From: JAEYZS01 sp964469265
Lineage (GTDB): Bacteria; Bdellovibrionota; Bdellovibrionia; Bdellovibrionales; JAEYZS01
Assembly (NCBI GenBank): GCA_964469265.1
Contig: CAYXYF010000007.1
Span: 22,137-86,136 of the forward strand
Length of the DNA: 64,000 nucleotides
Reading direction: 5' to 3'
The position numbers and the translations under genes are program-made. Each line of letters opens with the position of its first letter. Within the stretch, counting starts at the first letter, position 1. Positions 24,490 through 31,455 of this stretch are shown here, one piece after another. The notes beneath the pieces were generated by a model. It had not been told where the DNA came from, searched no databases, and was given only the letters and a program-made list of their open reading frames with translations.

Positions 24490-26781
24490 GTGAAAGATAC
24501 GGGCGATTCAAGTTGGTTTAAAAAAGCTGTTTCCGCAACGATCCTTGTTTGTTTTATCATAACAAACATCTCTCCTGCGTATGGGCAAAACCAAATTGGC
24601 TACGACCCCTCAATCCACTCCAATATTGATCCAGACAAATACAAACTCAGACCTGATGAACTCTCTCAAGAGGAAGTTGAAGAAGCGAGGCGCTTTCTTG
24701 AACAACCGACCCAGTATACTCTTGAGATCATGTTCCTTCTCAAAAACTTATACTACCGCATTCAAATGGAGGAACAACGGATAGGCGTTGATGCCATTGC
24801 AAAAATGCTGGAAAAACGCCAAGACTCCGAAAATATTGAGTTTGAAGTCGAAAAGGTAGGTAAAGCAGAACTTATTGTAATCAACACGAAGCGCGGCCCT
24901 TTGTTCATTACTAAGGTTCGTCATAATGCTCTTCGGATGTCGATTTTGTTCATAGACAAAAATCAAGTTGATTTACAACTTCTCGAAGAAACAGAACGCA
25001 TCCTTAAACTTCCTAAAGCTGAACTCAACAAACTCTTTGAAGGCTATACACCAGAACAACGTGAGGCCGAGTTAGCACATCGAAGACTATTACTCAATCA
25101 CATCCGAACGCTGAATGCACGAATGCTTATGAGCGAGTGGAACCCACAGCTAGAATATCGCCCATTAAGTGAGCTCCACGAACAATCCAAACCTAGAGTT
25201 GAAGCGCCACCCGACGTTGAGCAAAAAGTTAAGGCCGTGCTTAATGAACCAATTTCCGAATTAAAAAATAAAGGCTGGTTTAAAAAGCTTTCCTCTCGGT
25301 CCTACGACACTTGGGTTGATCTCGCTAAACAAAACAACGTCAAACCTGAAAAGGGCAACCAGGCCTTAATGATTTCCATGTACGATGGACTGACTGGTGA
25401 TAATACAAGGACCTCAAAAATATCTCGAGATTCCGTGTTCACCTACAACTATTGGAAGACCTATTGGAAGGCCATCTGGGAACGCCCCGCTTATAGCAAA
25501 GAGATTTGGGAATCTGAACGAGGTCTTGGCAAAATGCGTGTGCTTCTTACTGGTGATTACTTAATGGGAATTTCCTTCGGTGTTGCTCTAGGAGGCTTAT
25601 CTTTTTTAACGTCCCTTGCTCTTCCGAACTCTCTTCCAGAAGGACTCACGGCAACCGATGTCGCCCAGATATCTTTCGGATGGAGTCTGTTTTTTGGCGT
25701 CTTTAGCAAAACCTGGCAGAACTTTGTCTATCGAGGAAATAACTTTGTCAGATTTGTAAAGAATTGGAGTACTGGATTAGGACAGTCATATCATTTCAAC
25801 CTCGTATCTGATGAATCTCTTGCTGTTATAAAAAATAGTACTTTAGATAAGAGCGCAATCAAAGTTCACACCGATATTCTTATCAATCAATCTATTAAAA
25901 GTTCTTCTAAAACTTCCCTCCAAGAAATTCCAAGATTTCGAGCAAGAACTGGCGAAGCACAGGGTACATTAAAAATAAAAGATTACCGAATTGTTATGCC
26001 CTGGAAGCATAATATGAAGTTCATGGAATTTGAAGTTGTTGAAAATACTATCGACCCTCTCAAGTTCTTCCGATGGGTAAGAAATCAGTTTACGATTACA
26101 CAGTTTGATAGAAAGCCGTGGGAAGACAAATTAGTAATGAGATTTTCAAAAGACGTTAAGATTAAACTCCCATGGATGATTCCTTTCCAAAGAGAGACCG
26201 ATATTCCACGAAAAAACTTCGAAGGGCAGACTCCTCAATTCGTAACCACTCCCGTAGGCCTTTTATCTCGCTTCGGTTACACAGTAGCGGGAATACCTGT
26301 CGGACATATTCTTTACGCTGCCCTTGCGCCGATTGGTGAAGTCCGACAAATCCGCTATAAGATCACATACGCCGATGACCTCGCACGCAAACTCGGAGAA
26401 GAGCATGCACTCACCCGCAGGACACGACAGATGGTTCAAGAAGAAATTGCGCGATGGAACTCGTTTAAAATATTCAATATTCCGATGAGCCAATTCGTCG
26501 GTTACTATGTTAAAGTTGTACCACGCCAAATTTATGAAACGACCCGTGAGCTCAGTCGTTGGCTTGCTACCTACAGCGCACAAAAAACTTATGCCGTATA
26601 TGAACATTACCAAGAGGCTGTACGCCAACAAACGCACAAAAGAGCGGAGTCTGAGCGCGCTCAGGCTCGGTTCAGTTTGCTCAATACGGTACAAACCGCA
26701 AACGGTGCGCCTCATCCGAGACAATACGCAAATGGTATGAGAGATTACCGCTCCGGCACCTGCTCTCGCTTGTTCCAATAA
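24490..26781 (+). CDS. Large membrane protein of unknown function, C-terminus TCSRLFQ (paralogue A)
   Basis: A 763-residue product from a GTG start with GAAGG 8 nt upstream. It has an N-terminal signal peptide or anchor (about 12-32, AYGQ). A helical, charged region (about 40-240) includes EEARRFLEQPTQYTLEIMFLL. Two or three membrane segments lie around 355-415 (LMGISFGVALGGLSFLTSLAL, SFGWSLFFGVFS) and one around 595-615 (GYTVAGIPVGHILYAALAP). The helical C-terminal part ends GTCSRLFQ. The next gene has the same architecture and the same last seven residues, so the two are distant paralogues. No known family is recognised. Confidence 0.85.
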   Translation: MKDTGDSSWFKKAVSATILVCFIITNISPAYGQNQIGYDPSIHSNIDPDKYKLRPDELSQEEVEEARRFLEQPTQYTLEIMFLLKNLYYRIQMEEQRIGVDAIAKMLEKRQDSENIEFEVEKVGKAELIVINTKRGPLFITKVRHNALRMSILFIDKNQVDLQLLEETERILKLPKAELNKLFEGYTPEQREAELAHRRLLLNHIRTLNARMLMSEWNPQLEYRPLSELHEQSKPRVEAPPDVEQKVKAVLNEPISELKNKGWFKKLSSRSYDTWVDLAKQNNVKPEKGNQALMISMYDGLTGDNTRTSKISRDSVFTYNYWKTYWKAIWERPAYSKEIWESERGLGKMRVLLTGDYLMGISFGVALGGLSFLTSLALPNSLPEGLTATDVAQISFGWSLFFGVFSKTWQNFVYRGNNFVRFVKNWSTGLGQSYHFNLVSDESLAVIKNSTLDKSAIKVHTDILINQSIKSSSKTSLQEIPRFRARTGEAQGTLKIKDYRIVMPWKHNMKFMEFEVVENTIDPLKFFRWVRNQFTITQFDRKPWEDKLVMRFSKDVKIKLPWMIPFQRETDIPRKNFEGQTPQFVTTPVGLLSRFGYTVAGIPVGHILYAALAPIGEVRQIRYKITYADDLARKLGEEHALTRRTRQMVQEEIARWNSFKIFNIPMSQFVGYYVKVVPRQIYETTRELSRWLATYSAQKTYAVYEHYQEAVRQQTHKRAESERAQARFSLLNTVQTANGAPHPRQYANGMRDYRSGTCSRLFQ

Positions 26782-26882
26782 TAACCTTACCTTATTGTAA
26801 ACTTTTTACTTTTTGACATTCAGTTATGCTTTCTGACTACGTTCGAGTAAACATGAGCTTCACTATTTACGTGGGGTAAAGT

Positions 26883-28760
26883 GTGGGTAATTTTTTAGAG
26901 GTCGTGTCGAAGGGGCTTGTCTATCTTTTCACCTTCGTTTTAATTTTACAAATTGGCCTGTCTCCAACTTTAGCAATTGCTGCAGACGGTAGCACGCGAC
27001 CGCGAAGTCAAGATCGATCTGTCTTTTTGCCTGACGCCTTAAACTTACCCGCCGAAGATTTTTTAAAATCATCAGATCACTTTAACGAAAACGAAAAAGC
27101 CTTTATCGAAAAATACTTTAATGAGCCTGCCAGAGTGACATTAGATTTGATGCTACTTGCTCGTGCACTGTCAGAAAAAGCAGACCTCATCCTTGACGTT
27201 GATAACAAAATCAAATCAAGGAACTCTTCTGAAGAAGTTGCTGTTGAAATTCCAGGATTAGGAAAAGGCGAATTCAATAGCTTTGGTTATAAAGAGCAGG
27301 GAAAAATCTTTACCCGCTTTGTTCACTATCAAACAGAAACTTCCTACGTCTTTATTGACACAGATATCATGCCGCTAAATGAACTGACAGAAGAAGATAT
27401 AACAAGAATGGCAAAAGGGGCTAAGGATGAAGAGCGTGCCCGCAAACAACTTCGTTCCGAAGTGGATAGATACATCGCCCTTCAACAGATGCACACAAAA
27501 GCGCCGCCTAGTGAGTATACTCCCTTTCCAGATATCACTCAGATTGACGCAGAATCTGCAAAATCCTATCTCGATGAACTTGTGGAAAACGCAAAACAAA
27601 ATCCGCCTAAAAAAAATTATGATACAGGCAAAAAGATCCGTACTGGTCGACTTGTTAAAGTCATTGCCTATAGTGGAAAAGAGCAGGTAGTAAAGGATAT
27701 TAAAGAGTTTCAACGTTACGAGGACGTATCTCCCCTTGCACGCGTATCAATTTATTGGAGAAGCATTAAGCAAGGCACTCGTTTAAACTGGCAATACTAC
27801 GATCATGGTAACATCTTCCAAAAGGGCGGTACCTTCATAACCGGCGATGCTCTAGTCAGTTTATTTTCAACAGCAGCTCAAACCACTGTGTTTGCCGCAC
27901 TCAAAGGGACCGCAGATCCATTCTCGCTAATTTTAGTCAGTGGATGGGCCTTTGCCTTTAGTATCACTCCCACAGCTCGTAACTGGATTAACGTGAACTC
28001 CAGTAAGTCTGCCGTCTTGTTTAAGTCCTTTTTAAATAGCGTGGCTTTTAATTATATCCTTCTCACGGCCATTCATGGTGCTGATGTCGTATTTGCTCTC
28101 AATGCGACCGCACTCAACCTTGCGTTTTTGAGCATCTCAAACGCCTTGATTAATAACTTCGGGAAAGTCTGGTGGTACAAGGTCCCCCAAATGCGTCAAC
28201 GAGCTGGGCTGAATCTTAGAGAAGTGAATATTGGAAATTTCAAACCGAGGGTGGATCAATCTTCCTTTGAACAACAAGCATGGTATCTGGGAAGTAATAT
28301 CTTTAGGACCGCAGACCTCATTGCCATGGGTACACTATTTACGGTCATGGGACTTGAATTTACGGCGTCACGAGTTGCAATGCTACTGTCGATTCCAACA
28401 ATGCACTACTTTATTACGAAATACGCTGAACGAAAAGACTCTAAGGAAAAAGTTATTTTGCGGCAAGAATGGGATCGCGCGAATTATCTGCATTGGAATC
28501 AAAAGCCCGTTACTATTGGTGGCTACAGAATTCCCATTTTTTATTTAGGTGCTGCGCCAATGTTTGCAAAAGAAGTAGGTATCGTTGCAACGAACTCATT
28601 TAAAATGGTCTACTGGGTCAACAAAGTCGCCTTTGATCTTATGAAGAGCGCCGCTCAATCAGCTATCGATATGATTACGCCCATTAAAGCGCCAAGCACT
28701 ATAGCGCAGAAGTTACAAGTCCATAGAACGACACCAACTTGCTCGCGTTTATTTCAGTAA
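26883..28760 (+). CDS. Large membrane protein of unknown function, C-terminus TCSRLFQ (paralogue B)
   Basis: A 625-residue product from a GTG start. It has a signal peptide or anchor (about 10-33, LAIAADG). The region NEKAFIEKYFNEPARVTLDLMLLARAL corresponds to the FLEQPTQYTLEIMFLLKNL region of paralogue A, and FVHYQTETSYVFIDTD to its RMSILFID segment. Several membrane helices lie at about 315-420 and 470-500. The gene ends PTCSRLFQ. It follows paralogue A by about 100 bp on the same strand, with a TTGACA at 26813 that could be a separate promoter -35 box. Its last 7 bp overlap the convergent M23 gene. The function is unknown. Confidence 0.85.
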   Translation: MGNFLEVVSKGLVYLFTFVLILQIGLSPTLAIAADGSTRPRSQDRSVFLPDALNLPAEDFLKSSDHFNENEKAFIEKYFNEPARVTLDLMLLARALSEKADLILDVDNKIKSRNSSEEVAVEIPGLGKGEFNSFGYKEQGKIFTRFVHYQTETSYVFIDTDIMPLNELTEEDITRMAKGAKDEERARKQLRSEVDRYIALQQMHTKAPPSEYTPFPDITQIDAESAKSYLDELVENAKQNPPKKNYDTGKKIRTGRLVKVIAYSGKEQVVKDIKEFQRYEDVSPLARVSIYWRSIKQGTRLNWQYYDHGNIFQKGGTFITGDALVSLFSTAAQTTVFAALKGTADPFSLILVSGWAFAFSITPTARNWINVNSSKSAVLFKSFLNSVAFNYILLTAIHGADVVFALNATALNLAFLSISNALINNFGKVWWYKVPQMRQRAGLNLREVNIGNFKPRVDQSSFEQQAWYLGSNIFRTADLIAMGTLFTVMGLEFTASRVAMLLSIPTMHYFITKYAERKDSKEKVILRQEWDRANYLHWNQKPVTIGGYRIPIFYLGAAPMFAKEVGIVATNSFKMVYWVNKVAFDLMKSAAQSAIDMITPIKAPSTIAQKLQVHRTTPTCSRLFQ

Positions 28761-29356
28761 AGAGATCCTAAAATCAGCCTGGGGTCCGGATATTTTTTTA
28801 GTGCCTCTGGCAAATCCTTCTCGTTAACAACGCCCGGCATATCGCAAACTGTTGGCTTTTCATAACTCAGCTGGAAGTGCAAATGAGAATTCCACCCACC
28901 GTTTTCGTGTTTATCACCTACTCTTGCAATGACTTCACCCTTATTTAATTTTTGTCCTACATATTTATCGTCAACAGAATCCTTACTTAAATGTCCGTAC
29001 AAGATATAAAGAGCTAAACCTTCAAATTGATGCTCAGTAATGAGCGTATATCCGTAATCTAAGGGCTTATCGTTGTAAGCAAACATATAAACCTGACCGT
29101 CATAGGGCATGTGAACGGAGGTCCCCACAGGCGCGCCAATATCGACTCCCATATGAATGTTACGCTTATCCTCACTATCCGAATCATAAAGCTTGCCTGT
29201 ATACATGCCATGCGCCCGTTTCTCTGCATACTTTCCTACACCGTATGGAGACTTGAGCAATCGTTCTGGATCATAGTTTATGGTGAAATCATAAATCTCA
29301 TAGTCTTTGGGCAATTTTATAACTGGAGCGAACTCAAACTTTTTAAAATCAATCAT
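28754..29356 (-). CDS. M23 (LytM-type) peptidase domain protein without signal peptide
   Basis: About 200 residues from the ATG at 29356. A GTG at 29368 would add four. LytM motifs are HMGVDIGAPVGTSVHMP (zinc His and Asp), LYILYGHLS, and SHLHFQLS (final HxH). They suggest an intact zinc site and endopeptidase activity on peptidoglycan cross-links. No signal peptide or membrane helix is visible, which is odd for a wall enzyme. It may act in the cytosol on another substrate or be exported by an unrecognised route. It overlaps paralogue B tail-to-tail by 7 bp. Confidence 0.88.
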   Translation of the reverse strand: MIDFKKFEFAPVIKLPKDYEIYDFTINYDPERLLKSPYGVGKYAEKRAHGMYTGKLYDSDSEDKRNIHMGVDIGAPVGTSVHMPYDGQVYMFAYNDKPLDYGYTLITEHQFEGLALYILYGHLSKDSVDDKYVGQKLNKGEVIARVGDKHENGGWNSHLHFQLSYEKPTVCDMPGVVNEKDLPEALKKYPDPRLILGSLY

Positions 29357-29446
29357 ATCTTTACACAATTGCTCGGTTCATGGGCTTGTTGATTGTCATC
29401 TGAAAAAATTTTCGATACAGTTAATTACATTACAGATGGAGAAGGA

Positions 29447-29851
29447 ATGGAAGCGAAAAAATACGAGTACGAGCTTTTAATAAAAGAGAGTCATCTTGAT
29501 ACTTTTGGTCACGTCAATAATGCGAAATATCTCGAAATATTTGAAGAAGCGCGGTGGGACCTCATCACAAAAAACAAGTATGGATTAAAAGAGGTCACTG
29601 AAAAGAAAATTGGTCCCGTCATTCTTGAAGTGAATATCAAATTTAAAAAAGAACTTAAGCTGAGAGAAAAAATAAAAATACAAACTCACTGTATAAAACA
29701 AGAATCCAAGATCGGTTATATCAATCAGACAATATTTAATGAAAAAGGTGAAGAAGCTGCAATCGCAATCTTCACCTATGCGCTTTTTGATTTAAGAGAA
29801 CGAAAAATTATTGCGCCTACAAAAGAGTGGTTAACCGCAATTGGTTACTAA
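29447..29851 (+). CDS. Hot-dog fold acyl-CoA thioesterase
   Basis: About 134 residues from the ATG at 29447, which has GGAGAAGG immediately upstream. A TTG at 29393 opens the same frame but lacks support. The 4HBT/YbgC-like features are the catalytic-region motif ESHLDTFGHVNNAKYLEIFEEAR (Asp and the H-V-N-N box), then IKFKKELKLREKI and YALFDLRERKI. It would hydrolyse an acyl-CoA. The substrate is unknown. Confidence 0.9.
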   Translation: MEAKKYEYELLIKESHLDTFGHVNNAKYLEIFEEARWDLITKNKYGLKEVTEKKIGPVILEVNIKFKKELKLREKIKIQTHCIKQESKIGYINQTIFNEKGEEAAIAIFTYALFDLRERKIIAPTKEWLTAIGY

Positions 29852-30176
29852 TTTAATTGATTTTAGAATCAAATATATAAACGTAAATATCGATATCCTA
29901 TCTTAAAATAAAACGTTTTGCGTATCAAACTGGACCACTTCATCCCCTTCCTAAAAACAAACCATTATGGTATACTATATGTAACTTAGATGGTGTCTTT
30001 ATGAAGTTATCTATTCTAAATCTCAAAATTTATTCAGGCGGTTAGCTCCCCTAATTTCTTTTTTGAAGATAACCCTTATTAGAGGGTTTTTAAAGTTCAA
30101 GCCAATAAATTCTTGTTTATCGGTTTTGGATTAGTGCACCCCTATATTTAACCTTGCAATGACTTGGAGCATTTTT
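29852..30176 (+). promoter_or_regulatory. 325-bp leader region with promoter-like boxes, a short ORF and an attenuator-like hairpin
   Basis: A promoter-like TATACT lies near 29970. A 14-codon frame at 30001-30045 (MKLSILNLKIYSGG) starts with ATG. At 30071-30091 a 6-bp stem (AACCCT/AGGGTT) is followed by a short T run. The order promoter, short ORF, terminator and gene is that of an attenuator, but the peptide shows no run of one amino acid and the T run is only three to four long. Confidence 0.35.
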
Positions 30177-30830
30177 ATGTTTTTCAAACCGAAATATAAT
30201 TTTAAAAGAAAACGCTATAAAAAAATTAATGGGAAGAACACTATTGAGATGAAAATCCGCTCGACGGACCATTTATTTGATGGACGCGACCCCGCACCTT
30301 TCCGCGAGAAGGATCTTGATGAAGATGCGGTAGAGTATATCACATCATCTCTTAGAGAGTTACCCGACGACCAACCTACTCAGCTAAAGCTTTACTTCAG
30401 TGAGCCTCGCAGCGTACGGGACAACGTCACTGCGCTAAAAGAAGCCATTCGACATCACTTTGAGTATGAAGTCGAGATGAAGCGAAGAGAGCGCAGACAC
30501 ATCCTCCGCGTCGCCCTACGGGCAATGTTTATCGGTTTATCGTTTTTATTTGTATGTATTTACCTATCCACATTTATTAACGCTGAGGCAAGTATCTTCC
30601 ACCGATATGTCAGCGAGGGTCTCAATATTCTTGGATGGTACTCTATGTGGAAACCAATTTATTTTGGACTGTATGAGTGGTGGCCAACTCGTGACGATGA
30701 AATTTTACTAAAGAGAGCATCGGAGCTGGATATTGATATTGTGTTCCGCAATGAACTCATTGAGGTGCCCAAGAAAGGCGAAGCAACTGAACTCATTCGA
30801 AAAATGAATCAGTTGGCGATGGCAAAATAA
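30177..30830 (+). CDS. Membrane protein with cytosolic domains, function unknown
   Basis: 217 residues from the ATG at 30177, which has GGAG at a good distance. An ATG at 30159 is the alternative. A basic N-terminus and an acidic mixed alpha/beta region (about 20-95, with LKLYFSEPRS) are followed by two membrane helices (about 108-130 LRAMFIGLSFLFVCIYLSTFI, and 145-160 LNILGWYSMWKPIYFG), then a soluble C-terminal tail (LLKRASELDIDIVFRNELIE). The layout suggests both ends are in the cytosol. No named family is recognised. Confidence 0.8.
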   Translation: MFFKPKYNFKRKRYKKINGKNTIEMKIRSTDHLFDGRDPAPFREKDLDEDAVEYITSSLRELPDDQPTQLKLYFSEPRSVRDNVTALKEAIRHHFEYEVEMKRRERRHILRVALRAMFIGLSFLFVCIYLSTFINAEASIFHRYVSEGLNILGWYSMWKPIYFGLYEWWPTRDDEILLKRASELDIDIVFRNELIEVPKKGEATELIRKMNQLAMAK

Positions 30831-30864
30831 TCTGCGGTTTTTCAGGAAGAACGCAGATTATTTT
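30826..30864 (+). terminator. Intrinsic terminator overlapping the stop codon
   Basis: AATAATCTGCG (30826-30836) pairs perfectly with CGCAGATTATT (30852-30862) over a 15-nt loop, ending in T-rich sequence. Its left arm includes the stop codon of the membrane-protein gene. Confidence 0.75.
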
Positions 30865-30893
30865 AAATGTGTCAGCGTCTTAGTAGACCTAAG

Positions 30894-31349
30894 TCAAAGT
30901 AAGTCCTGTAGTATAGATTTCCACTCGCTATACTGAACAGGCTTTGCAAGAAATAACGGGATCTTGCTAAAGCCATATTTACTATAAAACTTATCAATAG
31001 ATGTACTTGAAGTCGCAATAAAAGGAATGTCAGGATACAGCCCCTGACACTTCCTAAACAGGTCTAACCCCGTCTCCTCACCTTCTAAAAATATATCCGC
31101 AATAATTAAATCGTATGGACTATCCCAGTTATGTATTTTTTGGCTATGTAATCTAAAATGCGCTTCTTCTGCGCTGCTTGCCCAACTGACTTCTGTAGAT
31201 GGGTTAATGGACTTCAAAATTTTTTCGACAATGTCTACCATATCTAAATCATCTTCAACGACTAAAACTTTTGGTCGATATTCTTTTGTATTTAAAATAT
31301 CACCGATTTTTTTAGTTGTTTCGTGTGTGAATGAATTCTGCTGAACCAT
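30894..31349 (-). CDS. Single-domain response regulator
   Basis: About 151 residues from the ATG at 31349, which has GGAGG upstream. The open frame runs to 31484 without support. The receiver domain has KVLVVEDDLDMVDIVEKIL (acidic pocket), the phospho-acceptor Asp in LIIADIFLEGEETGLDLF, the switch Thr/Ser in FIATSSTS, and the Lys in LAKPV. A roughly 30-residue N-terminal extension precedes it and there is no output domain. It lies 107 bp downstream of the hybrid kinase on the same strand and is probably its partner. Confidence 0.92.
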   Translation of the reverse strand: MVQQNSFTHETTKKIGDILNTKEYRPKVLVVEDDLDMVDIVEKILKSINPSTEVSWASSAEEAHFRLHSQKIHNWDSPYDLIIADIFLEGEETGLDLFRKCQGLYPDIPFIATSSTSIDKFYSKYGFSKIPLFLAKPVQYSEWKSILQDLL

Positions 31350-31455
31350 GAGATCGCCTCCTCCAATAATTACAATATGTATATCAATTATTACATAGGG
31401 AGTAATCTTGCTCACAGTCCTATTTGAATTGTGTTTAGAACTAAATAAAAAACTA

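Noticed and set aside
26263..26778. 171-codon open frame antisense to paralogue A
   Set aside because: Fully inside a well-supported gene, no ribosome site, and an unnatural residue mix. It is a shadow of the sense codons.
26813..26841. Promoter of paralogue B
   Set aside because: TTGACA is perfect, but no acceptable -10 box lies 16-18 bp downstream. I mention only the -35 box in the gene entry.
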